NCBI GenBank assembly: GCA_030066665.1
Contig: JASJBD010000008.1
Span: forward strand, 1-59,511
DNA: 59,511 nt
DNA from: Gammaproteobacteria bacterium
Lineage (GTDB): Bacteria; Pseudomonadota; Gammaproteobacteria; Steroidobacterales; GCA-2729495
Direction of reading: 5' to 3'
Under the pieces are notes generated by a model. The model was not told the origin of the DNA, did not search any database, and saw only the letters and a program-made list of their open reading frames with translations. Each line of letters starts with the position of its first letter. Position 1 is the stretch's first letter. Below are positions 1 through 8,598 of the stretch, one piece after another. The translations under genes and the position numbers were made by a program.

Positions 1-912
1 CGACACCAGCGCAGGACACAAGCATGAGCTGGAGTTCACCGTGGTATCGGGAGGATGAATCGATGACCGCTTGACCGCGATTTCCACGGCAGGCCTGCCG
101 TTCACCGTGACGATGGGCTGGTTATCGATATACACCCGCTGAATCCGGGCGACATCGCCGAGTTTCAGGAGGCGTCCGCCGGCTTCGGCTGCTACCGGCA
201 GGTCAGCAAAGCCCGTGACCGAACGACGTTGATCGACGCCGCGCAGCTGGCGGGCCACATCGGCGTCGCCGACGGTGCCGGCCGGCACATCGGCACTGGT
301 CAGCGCCACCCGGTCCGCAATCTCGTTCAACGACAGGTTCAGTTCGATCAGCCGGCTGGCGGGCACTTCGATGGCGATCAGCTCTTCGGGTAATCCGGTC
401 ACTTCAATGCGCGCGAGCCCGCGCGATCTGAGTTCGCGTTCGAACTGCCGCACGAGCGGGCGCAGCTGTTCCAGCACCGGGCCAACAACCAGGACCTTGG
501 CCACCGGTTCGCTGCGGGTGACCCGGGTGACCTGCGGGTCTTCGGCCGCGGCCGGCAGGTTGCGCACTCGCCCGACCGCGTCTTTGACCTGGTCCAACGC
601 CTGCGTCATGTCGGCGTTATCCGGGAATTCAAGTGTCAGCCGCGCGAGTCCGTCCCGGGAGGTTGATTCGAGCGACCGCAGGTCGTCGACTGCGAGTAGC
701 TCGTCTTCCATCGGCTGCGTGACCAGCCCTTCGACATCGGTGGCCGACGCGCCCTGCCAGATCACTTCGACCGTGATCAGGTTCAGCGCAAAGGTTGGCA
801 GGAGCTGGCGCGACAACTGCGCCGTCGCGAAAACACCCGCCAGGATCAGCACCATCATGGCGAGGTTGGGTGCCACCGGGTGGCGAATGAAGGCGCGGAT
901 CAGGTTACGCAT
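1..912 (-). CDS. RND efflux permease, N-terminal part (cut by window edge)
   Basis: The reverse strand reads open from an ATG at 912 to the window edge, giving about 304 residues of an inner-membrane RND (HAE1/AcrB-type) proton-driven pump. The start MRNLIRAFIRHPVAPNLAMM is the usual N-terminal helix. It is followed by a periplasmic porter domain with the family-typical segments GASATDVEGLVTQPME and VNGRPAVEIAVKR. It lies 21 bp downstream of the adaptor gene and surely works with it. The last 25 or so residues before the edge (Ser/Cys/Pro-rich, from KRSSIHPP) do not look like the usual family continuation (…DTL..V…V…), so a frameshift or edge artefact is possible. The substrate cannot be read from the sequence. 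Confidence 0.9.
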   Translation of the reverse strand, partial: MRNLIRAFIRHPVAPNLAMMVLILAGVFATAQLSRQLLPTFALNLITVEVIWQGASATDVEGLVTQPMEDELLAVDDLRSLESTSRDGLARLTLEFPDNADMTQALDQVKDAVGRVRNLPAAAEDPQVTRVTRSEPVAKVLVVGPVLEQLRPLVRQFERELRSRGLARIEVTGLPEELIAIEVPASRLIELNLSLNEIADRVALTSADVPAGTVGDADVARQLRGVDQRRSVTGFADLPVAAEAGGRLLKLGDVARIQRVYIDNQPIVTVNGRPAVEIAVKRSSIHPPDTTVNSSSCLCPALVS

Positions 913-933
913 GGTCGGGCCGCTGCCGGCGGA

Positions 934-2220
934 TTACAGGTCGGTGCCGGACCTGGCGGTCTGCTCCGTGCGGGCCGATGGCTCTGGCTCGTTGATCTTG
1001 ACCAGTAAACCGTCGGCCGCGTTGGCCAGTTTCGTAATGATGACTTGTTCCTCGTCCTGCAGCTGTGGCGACCTCAATAACACTTCGTTGCGGCCATCCG
1101 GACCGATTCGCTCCCCGACCCGTTCGAATTCCACCATTTGCATGCGACTATCCACGACCTTGTAGAGCTGATTGCGGCCGTAGATGGCTTCGGCCGGGAC
1201 GGCCGTCACGTCCGGTACCGGCGGCAATTCCACACGGACCGCCACGGTGGTACCGAGCCGCAGGCTGCGGGGAGGTGCGTTGAAACCGATGAAGCTGTCT
1301 ACGCCACCGCTGCTTTGCTGGGTCTGGCCTGAGAGCCGCACGATCCGACCTGGAATGCGCTGCTCCCCGGCCTGCACCGAGGCATTCATCGCCGTACCCG
1401 CGCCCAGGCCGGCATCGACCATTTCCGCGTACGCGGCCGGGATCTGTGCGCGCACCTCGATCGCCGCCGGGTTCTGGAGGCGCATCAGTGGATCGCCAAC
1501 CGATACCCGGTCACCCTCCGAGACCTCGAGCTCGGAAACCACGCCTGGGAAGGGCGCCGTCACCTGACTGCGTTCGACATCGAGCGCCGCCTGGTCCCGT
1601 AAGGCAATCGCACGTGCGCGCTGCGCGCGCAATTCCGTGACACGATTATTGCCTTCCGCGACCGCAAGTTCCGCCTGGCTTAGCGCGAGCTGTTGGCGTT
1701 TGAGGTTTTCATCGGCCGTTTCCAGGTCAGCCTGGGACAGCAGATTCTGTTCGGCAAGTTCCTGCGCGCGCGTCTGCCGACTCTCAATCAGCGCAACCAG
1801 CTCGGTTTCTTTCTCCAGCGCCAGGCGATCACGTTTCAATCGCAGTTCGGCCGACCGCAGCTGGGCCTCAACCTCGAGCTGGTTGGCCTCTTCCTGTTTC
1901 AGCTTGAGCTCCGCATCGCGCGGATCGATCTGCACCAGCAACTCGTCCTCTGCCACGGTCGCACCATCACGCACGGCCACGGCATCAACCAGACCCGCGA
2001 TACCCGCGCTCAGCTCGGCATCCTGTGGTGACTGCACGCTGCCGAAAATATCCAGCGTCGGTCGCAGGGTTTGCCGGTCCACGGCGATCACGTCGACCAG
2101 CACCGCCCGTTCCGGCCGTGGCGGCGGATCGTCGCGGGAGCGGCCGAAGATCATCAACAGGGTGACAAACAGTGCACCTGCAATGATCCAGACCGGTCGT
2201 TTCTTAAGCAGCGAGCGCAT
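934..2220 (-). CDS. RND efflux periplasmic adaptor (membrane fusion protein)
   Basis: 428 residues. An N-terminal membrane anchor (about residues 10-28) follows a basic KKR segment. Two lipoyl half-motifs (about 70-100, and 215-245 containing TAPFPGVVSELEVSEGD) flank a long alpha-helical hairpin rich in Gln, Glu and Leu (about 105-215). The beta-barrel domain and a C-terminal membrane-proximal region follow. This is the standard HlyD/AcrA-family layout and length. The adaptor joins the inner-membrane pump to an outer-membrane channel. It is first in the operon, with the permease 21 bp downstream. No regulator or TolC-type gene is seen in the window. Confidence 0.92.
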   Translation of the reverse strand: MRSLLKKRPVWIIAGALFVTLLMIFGRSRDDPPPRPERAVLVDVIAVDRQTLRPTLDIFGSVQSPQDAELSAGIAGLVDAVAVRDGATVAEDELLVQIDPRDAELKLKQEEANQLEVEAQLRSAELRLKRDRLALEKETELVALIESRQTRAQELAEQNLLSQADLETADENLKRQQLALSQAELAVAEGNNRVTELRAQRARAIALRDQAALDVERSQVTAPFPGVVSELEVSEGDRVSVGDPLMRLQNPAAIEVRAQIPAAYAEMVDAGLGAGTAMNASVQAGEQRIPGRIVRLSGQTQQSSGGVDSFIGFNAPPRSLRLGTTVAVRVELPPVPDVTAVPAEAIYGRNQLYKVVDSRMQMVEFERVGERIGPDGRNEVLLRSPQLQDEEQVIITKLANAADGLLVKINEPEPSARTEQTARSGTDL

Positions 2221-2602
2221 TTATTATTCTCTGTTCGCCGATTATGACGCATTCGCAACGAAAATTATCGCCCGGAATCTACTTACCCGGGACCACACCA
2301 GACGCCGGAGGCGAGCCCGAATCGACATCATCATGATACAGGCGATCTGCGTATCTGCCGACGGGAGCGGCAATAAAAATGTATAACAGAGTCCCGGCCC
2401 AACTTCTTATCATCTGCCTCGTCGGCATCGCCAGACGCATGCAGGGCGTCACCGAGGAAGACTACCTGAGCCCGCCGACGGTGGACGACGGCCGCATGTA
2501 GCCGGAGGGGCATTGGCGCGCGGCTCGTCATACGGCCTTGTCAGCCGCTATTTCTTCCCGATCGGTCAAGTGGTCGCAGTCGTTTAGGTTCAGAATACCT
2601 GT
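2221..2602. other. intergenic stretch with no convincing gene
   Basis: 382 bp between the divergent efflux operon and the GAP-family gene. It should hold both promoters; I can point only to a CAGAAT element at 2591-2596, six bases before the downstream ATG. It also holds one small plus-strand reading frame, listed separately, and an imperfect CCCGG/CCGGG inverted repeat near 2271-2292. No tRNA or terminator is evident. Confidence 0.5.
2379..2501 (+). CDS. possible small protein, 40 residues
   Basis: An ATG at 2379, preceded at a reasonable distance by a purine-rich GGGAGCGG (2363-2370), opens a 40-residue frame ending at TAG 2499-2501. The N-terminal half is hydrophobic (QLLIICLVGIA) and the C-terminal half acidic (VTEEDYLSPP). 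It could be a tiny membrane peptide, the remnant of a larger gene, or chance. I do not recognise it, and the only support is the possible ribosome site and its position in an otherwise empty stretch. Confidence 0.2.
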   Translation: MYNRVPAQLLIICLVGIARRMQGVTEEDYLSPPTVDDGRM

Positions 2603-3280
2603 ATGACCGATCTTTGGGCTGCCCTGCTACCGATCCTGCTGGCGGACGTCGTCAACCCGGTGTTGTTTGCCTTCATGGTTTATGCGGCCGGCACAAAGCA
2701 GCCGCTTGTCAACAGCACGTCGATGCTGCTCGGCCATACCGCCGCGTATTTCAGCGTTGGCGTGGTCCTCCTTTTCTCACTCGATGCAATCGCAAACCGC
2801 TTGGCGAATCCGCAGCCGATCGATTTCGTCATCGAAACTTTGGTTGGTATCGGATTGCTCCGGGTAGCGTTGCGCAGCCGCTCCGATCGAGGCAAGCGGC
2901 CGGAGGAGCCCGGGCCGCAACTGACGCCGGTGACCTCGTTCCTCTTCGGTGCCGTTGTGAATTTCATCGGTATCCCATTTGCATTGCCATATTTTGCCGC
3001 GCTTGGCCAGATGGCTAAAGCAGAGCTCACTTTCACCGAAGACCTGGTGGCACTGGCTGCCTACAATCTCGCGTATGCGATGCCTTTTGTGGTCGTGCCG
3101 TTGCTGCGCGCGGTCCTCGGGAATCGCAGCCAGGCGGTGCTACACAAAATCAACGAAGTTCTCGACCGGATCAGCGGCGTGCTAATGCCAGTAGTACTGT
3201 TCCTGATCGGTATCGCGCTGCTGGCGGATGCCGTCTATTACTTCACGACCGGCAATGTACTGATCAATATCGACGGCTAG
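2603..3280 (+). CDS. GAP/SfLAP-family (LysE-like) membrane protein
   Basis: 225 residues with about six hydrophobic helices. The start MTDLWAALLPILLADVVNPV carries the NP in helix 1 that is typical of LysE/GAP (Sap, sulfolipid-addressing-like) proteins. A second matching segment, GAVVNFIGIPFALPYF, begins the second half, as expected for the internal pseudo-repeat of this superfamily. These are small inner-membrane proteins proposed to export small molecules or lipids; the substrate is unknown here. The ATG at 2603 sits six bases after CAGAAT, so the transcript may be nearly leaderless. The next gene is 190 bp downstream. Confidence 0.7.
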   Translation: MTDLWAALLPILLADVVNPVLFAFMVYAAGTKQPLVNSTSMLLGHTAAYFSVGVVLLFSLDAIANRLANPQPIDFVIETLVGIGLLRVALRSRSDRGKRPEEPGPQLTPVTSFLFGAVVNFIGIPFALPYFAALGQMAKAELTFTEDLVALAAYNLAYAMPFVVVPLLRAVLGNRSQAVLHKINEVLDRISGVLMPVVLFLIGIALLADAVYYFTTGNVLINIDG

Positions 3281-3395
3281 CGATTGTCGAAAGCTGCGCA
3301 GCGTAGTGCGTCGGAGCTGCACTAAAGCTCACATTTCGGCCCGCGCACCAGTGGTTCAGGGTGATGGCTGGTTTTTCGGGAAATACGTGTATGAA

Positions 3396-3459
3396 GCCGC
3401 TTATCAAGCGGCAAAAATACTGATGTCCGTAAATTGAGCCGTCTGGCGGGACTCGCCAG
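3396..3459 (+). repeat. two short inverted repeats before the nine-haem cytochrome gene
   Basis: First hairpin: GCCGCTT (3396-3402), loop ATC, AAGCGGC (3406-3412), a perfect 7-bp stem. Second: CTGGCG (3443-3448), loop GGACT, CGCCAG (3454-3459). The second stem ends 11 bp before the GTG start at 3471, so it could mask translation initiation if transcribed. Neither is followed by a T-tract on the plus strand, so they are not ordinary terminators for the upstream gene. The regulatory role is inference. Confidence 0.45.
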
Positions 3460-3470
3460 CAGACCACAAA

Positions 3471-5900
3471 GTGGCATCATCACGTCTGAGCAGATACCTC
3501 CGGATCACGGGTGGAATTCTTGGTGTGGCCCTGATCCTCGGGGTGCTTGCCGCAGCCTTTCTCGAGTCCACATTTCGCCCGCGTGACAAGCCTGCGCCGT
3601 CGGTGCCCGCCGAAATCGGCTACCTGCAAGGCCGGGTGACGGAGGCGGCTGGCTGGCTGCCGTTTGTGCTACCGGGCATCCCGCGCGCCGATGTGGTCCT
3701 GTCGCCGGGTGAGCTAACCGGTGCCACGGATGCTGATGGCTATTTTGAAATCTCCGATATCACGCCCGGCGTTTATACCGTCAGAATCTCTGCGCCGGGG
3801 TTTGAAAGCAGCGACGTGAACGGTGTCCAGATTGGCGCCGGTACCGTGACGGTGCTGCCGGACGAAGCGCTGTTTCCGGCGCCCGAGGGTCCGCCAATGG
3901 CCGACCTGAAGCTCGGCAGTATGGTGCCGTTCCTGTCGCCGCCCGAGTTGCAACCTTATATGACTGCCGTACTGCTCGATGCCAGCGGCAGCCGGAACAT
4001 ATCGGCGCGCGGTATCCGCTTCGAGATTCGCGACGAAGCCGGCAATCTGCTGCTGGACCCCTATGCAACTGGTGAGCAGGCCCTGCAAGCGGAGCGCGTC
4101 CCGATCCCGGGAGCGCCGCGCGCGTTGTTCCATTTTACGCCACCGCGTCCGGGCACATACAGCGTGAGCATGATTCTGACCAACACCGCGGCTCCGGGCA
4201 CGGAAGTTGCTGCGGGAGTTTCCGTGCGGGTGGTCAATACCCCACCAGAAGCGTTGCCGCTAGTCATCGCGGGTCCAAATCCACCGACCAAGATTCCATC
4301 AGGCGCGCCGCGCGCATCGAGCGGGCTGAAGGTTGTCAGCACCGGCGAGCGCGTCTTCCTGAAAGGCGTCGGATTCGACCCGAACCACGCGTCGCCTGAG
4401 CTGTATAACCCGGGTGGTACGGCTCCGGACACGTACGGCAAGAACCATGACCACCTGCAACGACAGTTCGCCTTTAGTTGGGACCTGTTCCATGTCGATC
4501 CGGCAACCGGTGTTCGCACTCCGGCCAATCATCTGTTGCGCGGCCCGGATCAGGAATCGGCGACAAAAGGCCAGGTCGTGCAATTCCTGGCGGGGCAGCC
4601 AGGGCGATATGAGGCGCTGCTGCGAGTTACGGACAATGACCCGTCTGGCGCGCTGGAAAGCGAGCCCGCCGTGTTGTCGGTGCTGGTGGTGGAAGGCGTC
4701 GCCAAACAGGACGGCAGCGCTTGCGCCGGCTGTCACCAGGAACGTGTCGCGCAGTATCGGGAGACCCGGCACAGCGAAGTTGGGGTGGGGTGTGAGAATT
4801 GCCACGGCCCGGCCGACGCGCATTTGGGCGTTGCTGCCGAAGGCGACGAACATCTGCAACAGAAGCGCGCGACCCAGGATGTCAGCTATGAATCGGGCGT
4901 CTGCGGCCAATGCCATGGCGAGTACGCAGAGTGGGAAAAATCCCGGCACGCCGATGGCATGGCGTATGGCCACGAGGAAGTGTCCGCGCCGCTGCTGGTG
5001 ACGTGCTCCAAGTGCCACTATGCGCGCACATTTGCAGCGACGCTGGAAACCGCGGCCGCTGACGGTGTGGCTTTTCATGATGTCGATTACAAGAAAAGAC
5101 TCGGCGGCATTGGCCCGCTGATGGCTGACATGACGAAAGTGCCAAGTCGTGATGATGCGGGGATCACGTGCGTCGCTTGCCACGCCCCGCATGATGCAAC
5201 TGCGCAAGCCGGGTTGCGGACGAGCAATCCGGGTGCGATTTGCCAGACCTGCCACGAAGACAAATGGCAGAACGCTGTTCTCGAAGGCACCGCGGGCGAG
5301 GTTCGGAACGGGTTCGAATACCCCGGCGAAGACTATGAGGTATTCAATCCGCATAACACGGACACGAAGTGTGTGCGCTGCCACCTGAGCGACGAGATTG
5401 GCACGGTGGACGCGCAGGGCGTGCGCGCGATTGGCGGTCATACGTTGCGAATGCGCGATGCGGGTGAGAACGGAGAACTCGGTGGCTTCGGCCCGCGCTG
5501 GGATGACCCGCTGCAGAGCCGGAAGCCGGACGACGCCGATGACGTCTTGCACCTGGCAGCGTGCCAGCAGTGTCACCGCGATGCCGCGAACTTCGATATC
5601 AACGGCTTCCAGCGCAAGATTCATACGCAGTGGACCGAACTCGGCGACCTGCTGCGGGCCGCCAACGATGATGTGCTACCGATGGCGAAACCGGGTGACA
5701 AGTGCGCCACCTGCCACCGCGGCGGCACGCTGCCATTCGACAACGATCCCCAGCTGATCCTGGAAAACGCCTATACCAACTACAAATTGATTGGCAGCGA
5801 TCGGTCCTGGGGGGTGCATAATCCGCGTTACGTGGCAAAACTGCTGGCTGATTCCATCGCGTCCGTACGTGTGTACCTGACGGCCCACGAAAATGACTGA
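3471..5900 (+). CDS. membrane-anchored nine-haem cytochrome c with beta-sandwich domains
   Basis: 809 residues from a GTG. An uncleaved-looking membrane helix (about residues 12-32) is followed by a carboxypeptidase-regulatory-like domain (about 48-130, with GRVTEAAG and GYFEISDITPGVYTVRISA) and two Ig/PKD-like segments (about 160-405). From residue 418 there are nine CxxCH haem sites: CAGCH, CENCH, CGQCH, CSKCH, CVACH, CQTCH, CVRCH, CQQCH and CATCH. The VGCENCHGP segment resembles cytochrome c554-type multihaem proteins. It should sit in the inner membrane with its haems in the periplasm and carry electrons. No catalytic partner is adjacent; the PPK2 gene follows 10 bp later. The ribosome site is poor, so the start is less sure than the frame. 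Confidence 0.88.
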   Translation: MASSRLSRYLRITGGILGVALILGVLAAAFLESTFRPRDKPAPSVPAEIGYLQGRVTEAAGWLPFVLPGIPRADVVLSPGELTGATDADGYFEISDITPGVYTVRISAPGFESSDVNGVQIGAGTVTVLPDEALFPAPEGPPMADLKLGSMVPFLSPPELQPYMTAVLLDASGSRNISARGIRFEIRDEAGNLLLDPYATGEQALQAERVPIPGAPRALFHFTPPRPGTYSVSMILTNTAAPGTEVAAGVSVRVVNTPPEALPLVIAGPNPPTKIPSGAPRASSGLKVVSTGERVFLKGVGFDPNHASPELYNPGGTAPDTYGKNHDHLQRQFAFSWDLFHVDPATGVRTPANHLLRGPDQESATKGQVVQFLAGQPGRYEALLRVTDNDPSGALESEPAVLSVLVVEGVAKQDGSACAGCHQERVAQYRETRHSEVGVGCENCHGPADAHLGVAAEGDEHLQQKRATQDVSYESGVCGQCHGEYAEWEKSRHADGMAYGHEEVSAPLLVTCSKCHYARTFAATLETAAADGVAFHDVDYKKRLGGIGPLMADMTKVPSRDDAGITCVACHAPHDATAQAGLRTSNPGAICQTCHEDKWQNAVLEGTAGEVRNGFEYPGEDYEVFNPHNTDTKCVRCHLSDEIGTVDAQGVRAIGGHTLRMRDAGENGELGGFGPRWDDPLQSRKPDDADDVLHLAACQQCHRDAANFDINGFQRKIHTQWTELGDLLRAANDDVLPMAKPGDKCATCHRGGTLPFDNDPQLILENAYTNYKLIGSDRSWGVHNPRYVAKLLADSIASVRVYLTAHEND

Positions 5901-5910
5901 GGGCACCTAG

Positions 5911-6684
5911 ATGAAACGCAAAGAATACGAAAAGAAGCTGGCCAAGCTGCACGGGGAGATGGTTCACCTGCAGGAGTGGGTCAAATCGTCGGGCGCCCGG
6001 ATCATCGTCGTGTTCGAGGGCCGGGATGCAGCCGGCAAGGGCGGCATGATCAAGGCCATGACCGACCGGGTGAGCCCGAGGGTGTTTCACAAGGTGGCAC
6101 TACCGGCACCGACCGATCGGGAAAAAACGCAAATCTACTTCCAGCGCTATATTCGGGAGTTCCCGGCGGCGGGGGAAGTTACGGTATTCGATCGCAGCTG
6201 GTACAACCGGGCGGGCGTGGAAATCGTGATGGGGTTTTGCACGGACGAGCAGCGTCGCAAGTTCCTGGAGATCGCGCCGCGTCTCGAGCAGGCGCTGATC
6301 GACGACGGGATCATTCTGGTCAAGTACTGGCTGGAGGTCAGCAGCGAGCAGCAGGAAAAACGCTTCCGCGATCGCATTACCGATGCGCGCAAGCAGTGGA
6401 AACTCAGCCCGATGGACCTGGAATCGCGCCGGCGCTGGTACGCATACTCGCGCGCGCGTGATGAGATGATGGTCGCCACCGATACCGAGCACGCCCCGTG
6501 GCATATTATCCGGTCGGATGACAAACGTGCGGCGCGCCTTAACTGCATCTCACACTTCTTGAGCCAGATTCCGTACGAGAAAAGCAAACCGGAACTGGTT
6601 CAGCTCCCGGAACGGGACGCTACCGATGCCTACGACGATGAGGCCGCGATGGCAGAGCGCCGTTACATCCCCGAGTTGTTCTAA
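5911..6684 (+). CDS. ppk2: polyphosphate kinase 2 (PPK2), probably class I
   Basis: 257 residues, the usual one-domain PPK2 length. The Walker A segment FEGRDAAGKGGMIKAM (about residues 31-46), the Walker B-type FDRSWYNRAGVE and the lid DRITDARKQWKLSPMD are all present. The enzyme transfers phosphate between polyphosphate and nucleotides. The single-domain form with these motifs most resembles class I enzymes that phosphorylate nucleoside diphosphates, but class assignment by eye is tentative. It starts 10 bp after the nine-haem cytochrome gene, so the two are probably cotranscribed, and a terminator follows at 6745. Confidence 0.93.
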   Translation: MKRKEYEKKLAKLHGEMVHLQEWVKSSGARIIVVFEGRDAAGKGGMIKAMTDRVSPRVFHKVALPAPTDREKTQIYFQRYIREFPAAGEVTVFDRSWYNRAGVEIVMGFCTDEQRRKFLEIAPRLEQALIDDGIILVKYWLEVSSEQQEKRFRDRITDARKQWKLSPMDLESRRRWYAYSRARDEMMVATDTEHAPWHIIRSDDKRAARLNCISHFLSQIPYEKSKPELVQLPERDATDAYDDEAAMAERRYIPELF

Positions 6685-6744
6685 GGCCGACTAACCGAAG
6701 CCACAATTGTCGCGCGTGACCCGTTGACATAAAGATTCCGACCA

Positions 6745-6776
6745 CGCGGCGGAAACGTTGGTACGCCGCGGTTTTT
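6745..6776 (+). terminator. intrinsic terminator after the ppk2 gene
   Basis: Perfect 7-bp GC stem CGCGGCG (6745-6751) / CGCCGCG (6764-6770), 12-base loop, then G and five T (6772-6776). It lies 60 bp after the PPK2 stop and closes the cytochrome-PPK2 transcript, which separates the small gene at 6861 from it. Confidence 0.8.
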
Positions 6777-6860
6777 GACAGAACACCGACGCGTAGAACA
6801 CACCTTTCCCTGGGCCGTAATAAAATGTGTGGCGGCTGAATAATAAGAACAAGGAATGTC

Positions 6861-7130
6861 ATGGCCACCACATACAATGAGGGCTTGAAGCCCGTGTTGG
6901 ATCATTTGGATGTGAAAAACCGGGAATCCGTTGCTGCCTGGGAAGAGCGATTGTGGCAACGGCAATTGACGCGCAAGGCTGTCGACCCCCGGGACGAACA
7001 GGGCAGAACCTTTTTCCGCAAGCACGTGGCGGCGCTCAGCGAATTGCGCCGCACGGCGGAGAAGCTGCATCGAAAACGCCGCGTATCGACAACGGCGAAG
7101 AAGCGAATCAGAGCGCGAGCGCGCGCATGA
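6861..7130 (+). CDS. small basic protein of unknown function
   Basis: 89 residues, mostly helical by composition, with a strongly basic C-terminus (KRIRARARA) and many Arg/Lys in the middle. No signal peptide, membrane segment or cysteine is visible. I do not recognise a family. The start ATG at 6861 follows an AAGGA-like purine run at about 6852-6856, a usable ribosome site. It lies between a terminator and the convergent UbiD-type gene, so it is monocistronic. A nucleic-acid-binding role would fit the charge but is a guess. Confidence 0.6.
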   Translation: MATTYNEGLKPVLDHLDVKNRESVAAWEERLWQRQLTRKAVDPRDEQGRTFFRKHVAALSELRRTAEKLHRKRRVSTTAKKRIRARARA

Positions 7131-7146
7131 GCTAGCCTAGTCGGGG

Positions 7147-8598
7147 TTAGCCACGATCCAGCCGCTTGCGCAGCCGACCGGCAATTTCGATTTCGGGTAA
7201 ACCTTCATCGCGCCAGATCTCGCGCGCCTTCAGCATGAGTTCCCGCGGCGGCAAGGAGTTGGCGCCGGTGTCGACGCTGCGCGTGGCATCGATAATGATC
7301 TTACCGCCCATCTTGCGGCCCTGTTCATCCGGTGAAACGGCATGGTCGGCGGGCATCGGGAAACCACCGACGATTTCCGTATCGCGTGCCGGATCGAAAT
7401 GGGCGCTCATGACCCAGTCCATGTCGATCCTGTCACGGATATCGATGTCCGCATCGACAATGGTAATGCGCTTGATCAAGGTATTGTCGGCAACGATGCG
7501 GCCGACTCGCTTGGCGTGTTCCGGATCTTCCGGCGTCATCGAGATAGTAATATGCGACGCGCCGCCACCGAACATCAAATCGATGTAGGCGTCGCGCACA
7601 CTTGTCTCCCCATAGTCCTTTCGCAACATATGCAGATACAGGCCGGCATTGGAGAGACTCTGCATTACCGTGCTTTCCGATGGCGGCATCTGGCTGCTGA
7701 GACCGTAATACAGCGCGTTACGACGGTGGGTGATTGCCGTAATGCGCGCCACGGGCCGGCGCGCCGTGCCGCTCATGTAACCGGCGGACTCGCCGAACGG
7801 TCCCTCGGTTGCCATTCGGCCGGGCAACACCTCGCCCTCGATAACGATCTCGGCATTAGCCGGGACGAACAGGTTTGACGTCTGCGCGCGGACGAGTTCC
7901 ACGGGATCATGCCGCAATCCGCCGGCGACCATGATTTCGTCAAAACCGATTGGCAGGTTTGCGACCGCCGCGAGGTACACGGCCGGATCCGCGGCGACTA
8001 CCCACGCGATCGGCGCCGGTTCGCCCTGCTTCAGGTAAGTCTGCGCAAACTCGTGACCCTGCCGTCCTGGGCTGAGATTCACGATTACGCTATGGTCGTC
8101 CCGCACCTGGGTGCGATACACCCCCATGTTTTGAATACCCGTCTCGGCCGAGCGATTGACCGTCACCGTGGTGATATACGGTCCGGCGTCCTTGCGGGGT
8201 GTCCAGACCGGGATCGGCAGGGCGCCCAACCTGGCATCTCGACCCAGTCGCACCACTTCCTGGCACGGCGCGGTCGCGACGATGGTGGGTGGCACCAGCC
8301 TGTTGAGCGCATCGTTCCACCGGTCATTGATGCGTTCGGGCTCAACGCCCAGCGCCAGCGCGTAATTGCTGATCGACGCACCAATCGCGGCCGTAACGAG
8401 AGGGAATTCTGACCCGTCGACTTTGTCGAAATGAAAGCCAAAGCGCTGTTCCATGGGCAGGCCGTGAAACATCAGCTTTGCGAGACACGCCGGTTCCCAG
8501 CTGCGATCCACCGTGCGACGGATGCGCCGCAGGAGTCCGCGTTGCTCCGCGGCGGTGAGGAATTCTCGAAAGTCGCGGAAACCCGTGAACTCGCTCAT
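7147..8598 (-). CDS. UbiD-family prenylated-FMN decarboxylase
   Basis: 483 residues, full length for UbiD enzymes, which (de)carboxylate aromatic or alpha,beta-unsaturated acids with prenylated FMN. The acidic motif IVIEGEVLPGR followed by ATEGPFGE holds the Glu residues expected in the active site. The central GASHITISMTPEDPEHAKRV and the C-terminal DWVMSAHFDP also fit. It overlaps the amine oxidase gene by 4 bp and is last in a three-gene operon. No UbiX-type prenyltransferase is in the window. The C-terminus does not match E. coli UbiD closely, and the operon suggests catabolism of an aromatic amine rather than ubiquinone synthesis; that is inference. Confidence 0.88.
   Translation of the reverse strand: MSEFTGFRDFREFLTAAEQRGLLRRIRRTVDRSWEPACLAKLMFHGLPMEQRFGFHFDKVDGSEFPLVTAAIGASISNYALALGVEPERINDRWNDALNRLVPPTIVATAPCQEVVRLGRDARLGALPIPVWTPRKDAGPYITTVTVNRSAETGIQNMGVYRTQVRDDHSVIVNLSPGRQGHEFAQTYLKQGEPAPIAWVVAADPAVYLAAVANLPIGFDEIMVAGGLRHDPVELVRAQTSNLFVPANAEIVIEGEVLPGRMATEGPFGESAGYMSGTARRPVARITAITHRRNALYYGLSSQMPPSESTVMQSLSNAGLYLHMLRKDYGETSVRDAYIDLMFGGGASHITISMTPEDPEHAKRVGRIVADNTLIKRITIVDADIDIRDRIDMDWVMSAHFDPARDTEIVGGFPMPADHAVSPDEQGRKMGGKIIIDATRSVDTGANSLPPRELMLKAREIWRDEGLPEIEIAGRLRKRLDRG

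Noticed and set aside
2331-2531. 66-codon minus-strand frame in the 2221-2602 gap
   Set aside because: Arg/Ala-rich, no ribosome site or motif; GC-rich noise.
4299-5624. Minus-strand frame of 441 codons
   Set aside because: Lies fully opposite the nine-haem cytochrome; composition rich in Arg, Ala and Val without motifs, typical of a GC-rich shadow.
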